This document shows positions 33,174 through 43,262 of a DNA stretch of 64,000 nt, one piece after another. Location of the stretch: positions 248,001-312,000 of the forward strand of contig JAOSJU010000001.1 of the NCBI GenBank assembly GCA_027493945.1, in the 5' to 3' direction. Made by a program: the position numbers and the translations under genes. The notes under the pieces are model-generated. The model was not told the DNA's origin and did not search any database. It saw only the letters and a program-made list of their open reading frames with translations. The DNA comes from Burkholderiaceae bacterium (lineage in GTDB: Bacteria; Pseudomonadota; Gammaproteobacteria; Burkholderiales; Burkholderiaceae_E). Position 1 is the first letter of the stretch; each line of letters opens with the position of its first letter.

Positions 33174-34605
33174 ATGAACCTGGACGAACTGATCCGACGC
33201 GGACCCTGCGAATGGGAAGTGCCGATGACGGGCGACATGCGCGTGCCGGCGATCCTCTTCGGCAGCGAAGCGCTGATTGCCGAAATGGACGACAAGGTGC
33301 TCGAGCAGTCGAGCAACGTCGCGAAGTTGCCGGGCATCGTGCGCGCGTCGTTCGCGATGCCCGACGCGCACTGGGGCTACGGCTTTCCGATCGGCGGCGT
33401 CGCGGCGTTCGATCCCGAGCGCGGCGGCGTCGTCTCCGCCGGCGGCGTGGGCTTCGACGTCTCCTGCGGCGTGCGCTGCATGCACACCGGCTTGCGCGCG
33501 GAAGACATCCTCGCGGTGCAAAAAACGCTGGCCGAGGCGCTGTTCGCGCGCATTCCGGCCGGCGTCGGAAGCACCGGGACGATCCGGCTCGACGCCGCGC
33601 AGATGGATGCGATGCTCGCCGGCGGTGCGAAATGGGCGGTCGAGCACGGCTGGGGCATGCCCGAGGATCTCGAGCGCATCGAGGAACGCGGCTGCATGTC
33701 GGGCGCGAAACCCGAAATGGTGTCCCCGCTGGCCAAGAAGCGCCAGCGCGACGAAATGGGAACCCTCGGCAGCGGCAACCACTATCTCGAAGTGCAACGC
33801 GTCGCCGAGGTCTACGACGAAGCGATCGCCGCCGCGTTCGGGCTGCACGTCGGCGATGCGGTCGTGACGATCCACTGCGGCTCACGCGGCCTCGGCCACC
33901 AGATCGGCACCGAGTTCCTGCGCAGGATGGCGACCTCGGCAAAGGAATACGGCATCGTGCTGCCCGATCGCGAGCTCGCCTGCGCACCGATCCGCTCGGA
34001 GCTCGGCGAAACCTATCTCGGCGCGATGCGCTCGGCGATCAACTGCGCGCTCGCGAATCGCGAGATCCTGACCCACCTCACGCGCGAGGTGTTCGCCGAC
34101 ATCCTGCCGGCCGCGCGCCTGCCGCTGCTCTACGACGTCTCGCACAATACCTGCAAGGTCGAGACGCACCGCGTCGACGGGCGCGAGCGCGCGTTGTTCG
34201 TGCACCGCAAGGGCGCCACTCGCGCGCTGGGCCCCGGGCACCCCGACCTTCCCGAATCGCTGCGCCGGGCCGGCCAGCCGGTGCTGATCGGCGGCTCGAT
34301 GGGCACCGGCTCGTACGTGCTCGCGGGCACCGAGCGCTCGGAGTCGCTCGCGTTCTCGTCGGCCTGTCACGGGGCGGGACGCGCGATGAGCCGCCACTAG
34401 GCGGCCGCGCGCTGGCGCGGGCGCCAGGTCGTCGACGAACTCGCCGCGCGCGGCATCATCGTGCGCAGCCCGTCTTCGCGCGGCATCGCCGAAGAGGCGC
34501 CGGGCGCCTACAAGGACGTCGCCGAGGTGGTCGACGCCACCGATGCCGCCGGCCCTGGCGCGCAAGGTGGCGAAGGTCGAGCCGCTGATCTGCATCAAGG
34601 GATGA
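33174..34605 (+). CDS. rtcB: RtcB RNA ligase, interrupted by TAG and a frameshift
   Basis: RtcB motifs are present: SFAMPDAHWGYGFPIGG (metal binding), SAGGVGFDVSCGVRCMHT with the conserved Cys, EMGTLGSGNHYLEVQ, IHCGSRGLGHQ, YDVSHNTCK, HRKGATRALGPGHP and the guanylylated-His motif SSACHGAGRAMSRH. An in-frame TAG (34398-34400) stands where homologues have Gln (CAG). The frame continues to GIAEEAPGAYKDVAEVVDATDAAG, then an extra C near 34557 must be removed to reach the conserved ending LICIKG at 34605. The guanylylated His precedes the TAG. RtcB joins 2',3'-cyclic phosphate and 5'-OH RNA ends in RNA repair. Confidence 0.85.
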
Positions 34606-35759
34606 GCGCCGCGACGGCCGACGAGATCACGGTGTTTCTGGCCGGCGACGCGATGACCGGCCGCGGCATCGACCAGGCGCTCGCGCAGCCCTCCTCGCCC
34701 GAGCTCCACGAGTCGTACGTGCGCGATGCGCGCGAGTACCTGCGGCTCGCCGAGCGCATCAACGGCGCCGTGCCGGCACCGGTCTCGGCCGCCTACGTCT
34801 GGGGCGACGCGCTGGCCGAGCTCGCCCGCGTCGCCCCCGCGCTGCGCATCGTCAACCTGGAAACCGCGATCACCACGCACGACCGCCCCTGGCCCGGCAA
34901 GGGCATCCACTACCGGATGCACCCGGCCAACGTCGGCTGCCTCACGGCCGCCCGGCTCGACTGCTGCGTGCTCGCCAACAACCACGTCCTCGACTGGGGC
35001 CACGATGGGCTCGCGCAGACGCTGGCGACGCTGCGGCAGGCCGGGATCCGCACCGCAGGCGCCGGCGCCCGGCTCGACGAGGCGCTCGCACCCGCAGCGC
35101 TGGCGCTTCCGGGCGGCGGGCGGCTGCTGGTGTTCGCTTTCGCCACCGAGAGCAGCGGCGTGCCGGCAGCCTGGGCCGCGACCGCGCGGCGCGCCGGCGT
35201 GGCCCTGCTGCCCGAACCCGGCGAGGCGGCCGCCGGGGAGGTTGCCGCAGAGATCGCCGCGCACCGCCAGGCAGGCGATCGGATGATCGTCTCGATCCAT
35301 TGGGGCGGCAACTGGGGCACCCGCATTCCGCGCGGCCACCGCGCGTTCGCGCACCGGCTGATCGAACTCGGCGCGGCCGACGTGGTCCACGGCCATTCGT
35401 CGCACCACCCCTTGCCCGTCGAAGTGCATCGCGGCCGCCTGGTGCTGTACGGCTGCGGCGACCTGATCAACGACTACGAAGGCATCGGCACGCGCGGCGA
35501 CCTGCGCTCGGACCTCGGCTGCCTGTACTTCGCGACGCTTTCGCGCGCCGACGGGGCGCTGCGCAGTCTGCGGATCGTACCGCTGCAGATGCGTCGCCTG
35601 CGGCTCGGCCCGCCCGAGCCTGGCGCACACGATTGGCTGCGCCAGTTGCTGAGCATCGGAGGGCGCGAATTCGGCACCCGGCTGCAACCGCATCCCGACG
35701 GGGGCTGGCTGCTGGCGAATCAGGAGCCCGGGGCGGCGCCACTCGGCCCCGGCTCCTGA
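34602..35759 (+). CDS. CapA family protein (PGA_cap metallophosphatase-like)
   Basis: 385 residues from the ATG at 34602, overlapping the rtcB stop. CapA/YwtB-type signatures are VFLAGDAMTGRGID, RIVNLETAIT, YRMHPANV, CCVLANNHVLDWGHDGL, MIVSIHWGGNWG and DVVHGHSSHHPLPVE, forming a metallophosphoesterase-like site. No signal peptide is visible, so it is probably cytoplasmic, unlike capsule CapA proteins. Operon placement after rtcB hints at a nucleic-acid or stress role, but the function is unknown. Its last 40 bases overlap the convergent kinase gene. Confidence 0.82.
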   Translation: MSAATADEITVFLAGDAMTGRGIDQALAQPSSPELHESYVRDAREYLRLAERINGAVPAPVSAAYVWGDALAELARVAPALRIVNLETAITTHDRPWPGKGIHYRMHPANVGCLTAARLDCCVLANNHVLDWGHDGLAQTLATLRQAGIRTAGAGARLDEALAPAALALPGGGRLLVFAFATESSGVPAAWAATARRAGVALLPEPGEAAAGEVAAEIAAHRQAGDRMIVSIHWGGNWGTRIPRGHRAFAHRLIELGAADVVHGHSSHHPLPVEVHRGRLVLYGCGDLINDYEGIGTRGDLRSDLGCLYFATLSRADGALRSLRIVPLQMRRLRLGPPEPGAHDWLRQLLSIGGREFGTRLQPHPDGGWLLANQEPGAAPLGPGS

Positions 35760-37322
35760 GGCTGTTCGAGCCAGCGGGCGGCCAGCGCGTCGACGTCGAG
35801 CGGCTGCCCGGTGTCGACCTCGATCGCAACGCCCCGCTCGTCGTCGCGCAGCGGCTCGTGCCCCGCAAGCTGGCGCTCGAGCACCGCGAGGTCGGCGTCC
35901 GATGCGTCCGAGCGCCCGGCGTGGCGCCCCGCCACCCGCTCGCGCAGCAGCGCCGGTTCGGCGCGGCAATGCAGGATCGTGAACGGCACCCCGCGCGAGC
36001 GCGCCGCTTCGCGGAAGGCGTCGCGCTCGCGCGCGCGCAGGAAGGTGGCGTCGACAATGGTCGGATAGCCCGCATCGAGCGAATGCATCGCCAGCGCGAG
36101 CAGGCGCTCGTAGGTGCGCTGCGTCGCGTCGGCCCCGTAGATGCCCTCTCCGGGCCGGGCCGACGCGTCGTGCAGCGCGCCCAGCCCGAACAGGCGCTTG
36201 CGCTCGACGTCCGAGCGCAGGCGGATCGCGCCGGCGCGCTCGAGCAGGCGCTGCGACAGGTGGCTCTTGCCCGAGCCCGACAGCCCGTGCGTGACCAGCA
36301 GCCGCGGATCGTGCTCGCGCTCGAGGCGCTGCGCCAGGCCGAGGTAGTCGGGGCCACCCGAGGGGCCACCTGGGGCGCCCCCTTGCGCCGCGCGGATCCG
36401 CGCGACCAGCGCGCGCACCAGCGCGCGATAGACGAGGTAATAGCGCAGCGCGGGCAGCCCGTCGTGCTCGCCGCTGGCCGCCAGCCGGGCATCGAGGAAG
36501 CGGAACGCCAGGTCGGGCCGATCGTGCGCGAGCAGGTCCATCGCCGAGGAACGCGATGTCGCTGCACACGTCGATCCAGCGCAACCCCGGGTCGAACTCG
36601 ATGCAGTCGAAGGCGGTCATGTCGTCGCCCAGCGCCACCGCGTTGGCCAGGTGCAGGTCGCCGTGGCCCTCGCGCACGCCGCCGGCCGCCCTGCGGCGTT
36701 CGAAGAGCGGCCGCAACCCGCGCGCCCGCGCTTCCAGGCGCTCGCGCAGCGCCGACAGCACTGCAGGCGCGACGAACGCGGACAGGCCGTCGAGCACCTG
36801 CGCGGTGTCGGCCTCGATCCGCGCGGCGCTGCCGAACGACGTATCGGCCCCGGCCACCGGGGCCTGCTCGTGAAAGCGCGCCAGCCGCCCGGCCAGCCGT
36901 TCGAGCTGCACGGCTTCGAGCCGGCCGGCCGCGAGGCGCTCGCTGAGCAGCGCGCCGGCCTCGAACTGGCGCATCTTCACCGCGTATTCGATCGGCTCGC
37001 CCGCGCCACCGAGCCGCGGTGCATCGACGCTTCCGGCGATCGGCACCACTTCGAGGTACAACTGCGGCGCGAGCCGCCGGTTCAGCCGCAGCTCCTCGTC
37101 GCAGTAGCGCTTGCGCGTGGCCAGGTCCTCGAAATCGAGGAAACCCAGGCGCACCGGCTTCTTGATCTTCCACGCGAAGCGCCCGTCGAGCAGCACCCAC
37201 GAGATGTGCGTCTCGATCGCGGCCACCGGCGGCTCGCCGGGGCGCTGCAGCGCACGGCGCAGCGCCTCGGCGAGGCGCCGGCAGCGAAGCTCGGGGGAGT
37301 CGGATGGCGTCGGCGGCGGCAT
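35720..37322 (-). CDS. Two-domain kinase: APH-fold plus P-loop kinase (frameshifted)
   Basis: The N-terminal half is an aminoglycoside-phosphotransferase fold (IETHISWVLLDGRFAWKIKKPV, REGHGDLHLANAV, DCIEFDPGLRWIDVCSDIAF). The C-terminal half is a P-loop kinase with Walker A THGLSGSGKSHLSQ and YPTIVDATFLRARERDAF. The halves lie in different frames; removing one extra G near 36545 joins FLA to MDLLAHDRPDLAFRFLD and gives 533 residues, the normal size for this COG2187/COG0645 fusion. The substrate is unknown. A shorter paralogue is at 27272-28330. Confidence 0.82.
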
Positions 37323-37434
37323 GGCCCTTCCCGGTGACGGCTCATTCTCGCGGCGCGGCGCATGGCAGGCAAGCGTCGACACTCGCCCCTGCCTGAAGTC
37401 GGGGGATTCCTGCGGCGCTCGTCCCGGCAAAAGC

Positions 37435-37440
37435 TAGAAT
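37435..37440 (+). promoter_or_regulatory. -10 element for serC
   Basis: TAGAAT in the divergent gap between the two-domain kinase and serC; the serC ATG is 27 bases downstream. No convincing -35 was seen. Confidence 0.4.
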
Positions 37441-37467
37441 TCGCGCTTCCGCAAACCGGGAGACAGC

Positions 37468-38547
37468 ATGCGACAGGTGTTCAACTTCAGCGCCGGGCCG
37501 GCCACCCTGCCCGAAGAAGTGCTCGCGCAAGCCGCGGCCGAGATGCTCGACTGGCACGGCAGCGGCCAGTCGGTGATGGAGATGAGCCATCGCGGCAAGG
37601 AGTACATGAGCATCCACGAGCAGGCCGAGCGCGACCTGCGCGAGCTGATGGGCATTCCGTCGAACTACAAGGTGCTGTTCCTGCAGGGGGCGCCACGCTG
37701 CAGTTCGCGATGGTGCCGATCAACCTGATGCGCGGCAAGACCGCCGACTACGTCCACACCGGCGAGTGGTCGAAGAAGGCGATCAAGGAGGCGAAGCTGT
37801 TCGGCGCGGTCAACCTCGCCGCTTCCGCCGAAGACCGCCATTTCACCTACGTGCCCGCGCAGTCGACCCGGAAGCGGTCGGCCGACGCGGCCTACCTGCA
37901 CTACTGCGCCAACGAGACGATCGGCGGCGTCGAGGTGTTCCAGACCCCCGACAGCGGCGGCGTGCCGCTGGTGGCCGACGTCTCGTCGACTTTCCTGTCG
38001 CGCCCGATCGAGGTCCCGAAATTCGGCCTGATCTACGGCGGCGCGCAGAAGAACATCGGGCCGGCCGGCCTCACCATCGTGATCGTGCGCGAAGACCTGC
38101 TCGGGCACGCGCCGAAGGGCACGCCGACGATGCTCGACTACAAGGTGCAGGCCGACGCCGACTCGATGCTCAACACCCCGCCGACCTGGGCAATCTATAT
38201 CGCGGGGCTGGTGTTCCAGTGGCTGAAGCGCCGGGGGCGGCCTGGCGGCGATCGAGCAGCACAACATCGAGAAAGCGAACGTGCTGTACGACTACCTCGA
38301 CGCCACGCAGTTCTACCGCAACCCGGTCGAGCGCGCCGATCGGTCGCGGATGAACGTGCCGTTCACGCTGCGCGACGCGGCGCTCGACGAGGCGTTCCTC
38401 GCCGGCGCGAAGGAGCGCCGGATGCTGCAGTTGAAGGGGCACCGCTCGGTCGGCGGCATGCGCGCATCGATCTACAACGCGATGCCGATCGAAGGCGTAC
38501 GCGCGCTGGTCGACTACATGCGCGAGTTCGAGAAGCGCAACGGCTGA
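37468..38547 (+). CDS. serC: Phosphoserine aminotransferase (two frameshifts)
   Basis: SerC sequence is continuous once two indels are corrected: [29 protein letters not shown], a missing G at about 37685-37689 (five Gs where six are needed), then [40 protein letters not shown] with the PLP lysine. An extra G at 38234-38238 precedes [16 protein letters not shown]. The C-terminus has [18 protein letters not shown]. About 359 residues, normal length. It makes phosphoserine from 3-phosphohydroxypyruvate. The two opposite indels restore the original frame at the stop, consistent with consensus errors. Confidence 0.92.
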
Positions 38548-38556
38548 GGCGCCGCG

Positions 38557-39741
38557 ATGCAAGCTCCGATCCGCGTACTGGTCCTGAACCAGATTTCCCA
38601 GCATGGGCTCGATCGCCTTCCGGCCGAACACTACCTCGTCGGAAAGGACGTCGCGCAGCCCGACGCGATCCTGGTGCGTTCGGCCGACCTGCACTCGATG
38701 GACATCCCGTCCACCGTGCGCGCGATCGGCCGGGCGGGCGCCGGCACCAACAACATCCCGGTGGCCGCGATGAGCGCGCGAGGCGTGCCGGTGTTCAACG
38801 CCCCGGGCGCGAACGCCAACGCGGTCAAGGAGCTGGTCATCGCCGGCATGCTGATGGCGGCTCGCAACATCCCGGCGGCGCTGCGCTTCGTCGCCGCGCT
38901 CGATCCCGCGGCCCCCGACATGGACCACGCGGTCGAGAGCGGAAAGAAGGCGTTCGCCGGCTTCGAGCTGGCCGGCCACACGCTCGGCGTGATCGGGCTC
39001 GGGCGCATCGGCTGCCTGGTCGCCGACGCAGCGATCCGCCTCGGCATGCACGTGATCGGCTACGACCCGGAGATCACCGTCGACGCCGCCTGGAGCCTGC
39101 CCTCGCAGGTGAAGAAGGCGCACTCGATCGCCGAGATCCTCAAGAGCGCGCACTTCGTCACGCTGCACGTGCCGCTGGCGGCGGCCACCCGGAACCTGAT
39201 CGGCGGCGCGACGCTTCCCCAGATGCGCCACGGAGCGGTGCTGCTGAATTTCTCGCGCGACGGCGTGGTCGACGAACAGGCGGTACTGGGCGCGCTCGAA
39301 GCCGGACGGCTGCGCCACTACGTCTGCGACTTCCCGAGCGCCGCGGTCAACGGCCACGCGCGCGTCATTGCGCTGCCGCACCTGGGCGCCTCGACCCGCG
39401 AGGCCGAGGAAAACTGCGCGAAGATGGTCGTCGACCAGCTGCGCGATTACTTCGAGAACGGCAACATCCGCAACGCGGTCAATTTTCCCGACGCGATCGC
39501 GCCGCGCGAATCCGGCCACCGCGTGGCGATCGCCAACGCCAACGTGCCGAACATGCTCGGGCAGATCTCCACCGCGATGGCGCAGGCCGGGCTGAACATC
39601 GGCAACATGCTGAACAAGTCGCGCGGCGAGATGGCCTACACGATCGTCGACGTCGACAGCCCGGTGCCCGAAAGGGCGATCGCGTCGATCGGCGCGATCG
39701 GCGGCGTGCTGGCCGTGCGCTACCTGCCGCGGCCGGCCTGA
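38557..39741 (+). CDS. serA: D-3-phosphoglycerate dehydrogenase with ACT domain
   Basis: 394 residues. The NAD-binding motif is LGVIGLGRIGCLVADAAIRLGM (GxGxxG in its first part), followed by VTLHVPLAAATRNLIG and LPHLGASTREAEEN with the catalytic His. A C-terminal ACT domain (VAIANANVPNMLGQISTAMA) may bind serine. It catalyses the first committed step of serine synthesis; serC, nine bases upstream, encodes the next step, so the pair forms a serine operon. Confidence 0.92.
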   Translation: MQAPIRVLVLNQISQHGLDRLPAEHYLVGKDVAQPDAILVRSADLHSMDIPSTVRAIGRAGAGTNNIPVAAMSARGVPVFNAPGANANAVKELVIAGMLMAARNIPAALRFVAALDPAAPDMDHAVESGKKAFAGFELAGHTLGVIGLGRIGCLVADAAIRLGMHVIGYDPEITVDAAWSLPSQVKKAHSIAEILKSAHFVTLHVPLAAATRNLIGGATLPQMRHGAVLLNFSRDGVVDEQAVLGALEAGRLRHYVCDFPSAAVNGHARVIALPHLGASTREAEENCAKMVVDQLRDYFENGNIRNAVNFPDAIAPRESGHRVAIANANVPNMLGQISTAMAQAGLNIGNMLNKSRGEMAYTIVDVDSPVPERAIASIGAIGGVLAVRYLPRPA

Positions 39742-39768
39742 AAGCCGGATCGCGCCGGCGCGCTTCGC

Positions 39769-39774
39769 TACAAT
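39769..39774 (+). promoter_or_regulatory. -10 element for TRAP operon
   Basis: TACAAT about 85 bases upstream of dctP. It lies in the 117-base gap after serA; the -35 is unclear. Confidence 0.4.
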
Positions 39775-39858
39775 GAGCCCCCTGCCCCGCGCACCCGCCG
39801 CCGGTTTCGGGCACGCGACCTCAATCGCAGCAGACACCTGAACCAGAAGGAGCCCTCG

Positions 39859-40906
39859 ATGGACCGCCGTTTCCTGCTCAAAGCCGGCGCTGCCGGTTCC
39901 GCCACGCTCGCCGCCCCCTTCGTCGTCACCCGCGCCGCGCACGCGCAGAACTACCGCGCCGAATACCGGGTCTCCACCGTGGTGGGCACCGCGTTCCCCT
40001 GGGGCAAGGGCGCCCAGATCTGGATCGACCTGGTGCGCGAGCGCACGCAGGGCCGCATCAACATGAAGCTGTACCCCGGCGTGTCGCTGATCAACGGTGA
40101 CCAGACGCGCGAGTTCTCCGCGATCCGCCAGGGCGTGATCGACCTCGCGGTGGGGTCGACGATCAACTGGTCCCCGCAGGTCAAGGAGCTGAACCTGTTC
40201 TCGCTGCCGTTCCTCGCGCGCGACCACGCCGGGCTCGACGCGCTCACGCAGGGCGAGGTCGGCAAGCGCATCCTGCAGATCGTCGAGAAGGCCGGCGTGG
40301 TGCCGCTGGCCTGGGGCGAGAACGGCTTCCGCGAAGTCACCAACTCCAGGCGCGAGATCCGCACCCCGGGCGACATGAAGGGGCTGAAGTTCCGCGTGGT
40401 CGGCTCGCCGATCTTCAACGACACCTTCACCGCGCTGGGCGCCAATCCGACGCAGATGAGCTGGGCCGACGCGCAGCCGGCGCTCGCGTCGGGCGCCGTC
40501 GAAGGCCGAGGAGAACCCGCTGCACATCTTCACCGCCGCGAAGCTGCATACGCTCGCGCAGAAGTACGTGACCATGTGGGACTACGTCGCCGACCCGCTG
40601 ATCTACGTGGCCAACCGCGACGTCTGGAACGCCTGGACTCCCGCGGATCGCGACATCGTCCGCGCGGCGGCGCTCGAGGCCGGCAAGCAGGAGATCGCGA
40701 TCGCGCGCAAGGGCCTGAGCGGCAACGACATGTCGATGCTCAAGGAAGTCGAGGCGCTCGGCGTCAAGGTCACGCAGCTCACCGACGCCGAGAAGCAGGC
40801 GTTCGAGAAGGCGATCCAGCCGGTCTACGACAAGTGGACGAAGCAGATCGGCGTCGACCTCGTCAAGCGCGCCGAGGCCGCGGTCGCTGCGCGCCGGAAG
40901 GCCTGA
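39859..40906 (+). CDS. dctP: TRAP transporter substrate-binding protein DctP (frameshifted)
   Basis: The N-terminus MDRRFLLKAGAAGSATLA is a twin-arginine-type export signal with cleavage near AHA. The DctP fold shows FPWGKGAQIWIDLVRERTQ, LNLFSLPFLARDHA, GMKGLKFRVVGSP-like GDMKGLKFRVVGSPIFND and the ligand-arginine region FRVVG. One extra G near 40503-40508 breaks the frame between ASGAVEG and ENPLHIFTAAKLH. Corrected length is 348 residues. It captures an organic acid in the periplasm for DctQM; the ligand is unknown. Confidence 0.9.
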
Positions 40907-40930
40907 GCGGCGGAGCCCGGGGAATCCACA

Positions 40931-40948
40931 GGCCGGGCTCGCCCGGCC
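40931..40948 (+). terminator. Stem-loop between dctP and dctQ
   Basis: GGCCGGGC-TC-GCCCGGCC forms an 8-bp stem with a minimal loop, followed by only a short T-rich stretch. It probably attenuates transcription or stabilises the dctP message, since binding proteins are needed in excess over permeases. Confidence 0.5.
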
Positions 40949-40997
40949 TTCCTGTCTGCGGGCCGCGCCGGCCCGCGCGCTTTGTGCCCCACGCGCG

Positions 40998-41519
40998 ATG
41001 CCCGATTCCGCACCGTCTTCTCCGGACTCCCCGAGCGCGCCGCCGCGGGCTCCCGCAAGCGACGACGGCCGCCGCCTGCCCGAAGACTGGGTCGGCGCGA
41101 TCGTCATGGCGCTGCTCGCGGCGATCACTTTCGCCAACGTGATCGCGCGCTATTTCACCGACGAATCCTTCGCCTGGACCGAGGAGATCTCGATCGCGCT
41201 GATGGTCGTGCTGACGATGGTCGCGGCAAGCGCGGCGGTGCGGCGTGACCGCCACATCCGCATCGAGGCGTTCTTCGACTCCGGCTCGCCGCAGCGCCGG
41301 CGCCGGCTCGCGATCGTCTCGGCGCTGGCCACGACGCTGGCCTTCCTGCTCGTCTTCGGCCTGGGGCTGCGGCTGCTTCAGGACGACTACGTCTACGAGG
41401 TCACTTCGCCGGGCATCGGCGTGCCGCAGTGGTGGTACACGCTGTGGCTGCCGCTGCTCGCGCTGCTGATCGCCGCTCGCGGCGCGCAGCTGCTGGTGCG
41501 GCTGCTGAAGACGCGATGA
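40998..41519 (+). CDS. dctQ: TRAP transporter small permease DctQ
   Basis: 173 residues with four hydrophobic segments. The DctQ signature appears in AAITFANVIARYFTDESFAWTEE and in AASAAVRRDRHIRIEAFFD. A proline/serine-rich 30-residue N-terminal extension precedes the first segment, so a later start is possible, although ATG 40998 is the first available. The stop overlaps dctM by ATGA. Confidence 0.88.
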   Translation: MPDSAPSSPDSPSAPPRAPASDDGRRLPEDWVGAIVMALLAAITFANVIARYFTDESFAWTEEISIALMVVLTMVAASAAVRRDRHIRIEAFFDSGSPQRRRRLAIVSALATTLAFLLVFGLGLRLLQDDYVYEVTSPGIGVPQWWYTLWLPLLALLIAARGAQLLVRLLKTR

Positions 41520-42795
41520 TCGGCATCGCGATCTTCGTCGTCTTCGCGGTGCTGATGCTGGCCGGGGTGCCGATCGGCGTCGCGCTGATGCTGGCCGGCT
41601 CCCTCGGCATCGGGATGGCCGATCTCGGCTGGCTGTCGATCCCGAACAACTTCTACGCGGGCATCGCGAAGTACCCGCTGCTCGCGCTGCCGATGTTCGT
41701 GCTGGTCGGCTCGATCTTCGATCGCTCGGGCGTCGCGCAGCGGCTGGTGAATTTCGCGCTGGCGATCGTCGGCCGCGGCCCCGGCATGCTGCCGATGGTG
41801 GCGATCGGCGTGGCGATGTTCCTGGGCGGCATCTCGGGCTCGGGCCCGGCCAACGCGGCGGCGGTAGGCGGCGTGATGCTCGCCGCGATGGCGCGCGCCG
41901 GCTACCCCCCGCCTACTCGGCCAGCGTGATCGGCGCCGCAGCCGCCACCGACATCCTGATCCCGCCGTCGATCGCCTTCATCGTCTACTCGGTGATGGTG
42001 CCCGGCGCGTCGGTGCCCGCGCTGTTCGCCGCCGGGATGGTGCCGGGCGTGCTCGCGGGCTTCGCGCTGATCGTGCCCGCGGTCTGGCTGGCGCGGCGCC
42101 ACGGCTTCGGCGCCGGCGAGGGCGGGCCGCGCCCGCCCTTGTTCCGCACGCTGCGCGAGGCCAGCTGGGGGCTGTTCGCCCCGGTGCTGATCCTCGGCGG
42201 GATGCGCGCGGGCTGGTTCACCCCCACCGAGGCGGCGGTGGTCGCGGTGGTCTACGGCCTGTTCGTCGGCATGATCGTCTATCGCACGATGCGCGTCGCC
42301 GACCTGCTCGAAATCTTCGTCGAGGCGGCCGAAGTCTCGGGGATCATCATGATCGTGGTCGCGCTGGCGAGCATCTTCGCGTACGCGGTGAGCACGCTGG
42401 GCATCGTCGACCCGCTGGCGCGCACGATCCTCGACAGCGGCATGGCGAGCGGCTGGGCGCTGGCGGCGATCGTCGTCGTGCTGCTCGGCGTGGGCATGGT
42501 GCTCGACGGCATCTCGATCTTCCTGATCTTCGTTCCGCTGTTGCTGCCGCTGATGAAGGGCTTCGGCTGGGACCCGGTCTGGTTCGGCGTGCTGCTCACC
42601 TACATGGTGGCCATCGGCCAGTTCACGCCACCGATGGCGGTGAACCTGATGGTGTCGTCGCGGCTCGCCGGCGTGCGCATCGAGCAGACCGTCCCGTGGG
42701 TGATCTGGTTCGTGTTCGCGATGCTGCTGGTGCTGGTCGCGGTGATCGCGGTGCCCGATCTCGCGTTGTGGCTGCCGCGCGCGCTGAATTTCTAG
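41516..42795 (+). CDS. dctM: TRAP transporter large permease DctM (frameshifted)
   Basis: A multi-pass DctM protein of 426 residues after correction. Signatures are LMLAGVPIGVALMLAG, YPLLALPMFVLVGSIFDRSG, GGISGSGPANAAAVGGVM and, after the break, AAATDILIPPSIAFIVYSVM, ILGGMRAGWFTPTEAAVVAVVYG and GQFTPPMAVNLMV. A C is missing from the run at 41906-41911, so GYPPAYSASVIGA is split between frames. It forms the sodium-driven transport channel with DctQ. Confidence 0.9.
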
Positions 42796-42815
42796 CTTCG
42801 CTGACGCGGTGCGTC

Positions 42816-43195
42816 GCGGCATTCGGCAGCGGGCCGGGCAGGCGGGCGGCGGGTTTCGGGCAGCCTCGGGCGGCCTCGGGCGGCGCACAGCGCGATGGCC
42901 AGGCGCGGCGCAGCGATGACGACGGCGGTCGGTGCTGCGCACCGACTCCCCTGCGCGGCTCGCCTCGGGGTCGTGCGGCGCAACTCGCTGCGCTCGCTAC
43001 GCGAGCTCCGCTCAGACAGGGCGCCGCAAGTCAGAAGTACGAAGCGCGCTTCGCGCGCCGACCCCGAGACTGCGCTGCTCGGCGCCGCCGACATCGCTGC
43101 GCCGCGCCTGGGCCATCGCGCTGTGCGCCGCCCGAGGCCGCCCGAGGCCGCCCGAAACCCGCCGCCCGCCTGCCCGGCCCGCTGCCGAATGCCGC
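42816..43195. repeat. Giant hairpin element E1
   Basis: A 380-base structure. Outer arms of about 105 bases (42816-42920 and 43091-43195) are complementary with only about three differences. They enclose a core of about 160 bases (42927-43087). The core is the reverse complement of the core in E3 (59764-59922), about nine bases in ten identical, including CTGTCTGAGCGGAGCTCG and GGGGAGTCGGTGCGCAGC. The E1 arms are unrelated to the E3 arms apart from short words. No convincing gene lies in 42796-43262. Confidence 0.85.
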
Positions 43196-43262
43196 TGTAG
43201 CAACGTCGGTGGTGCACGCATCGAAGACGGGGCGGTTGCCTGCGAACAGCAACGACGGTATC

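Noticed and set aside
34398..34400. TAG read through as pyrrolysine or another special amino acid
   Set aside because: No pyl genes or readthrough context are visible, RtcB has glutamine there, and the gene carries another defect nearby.
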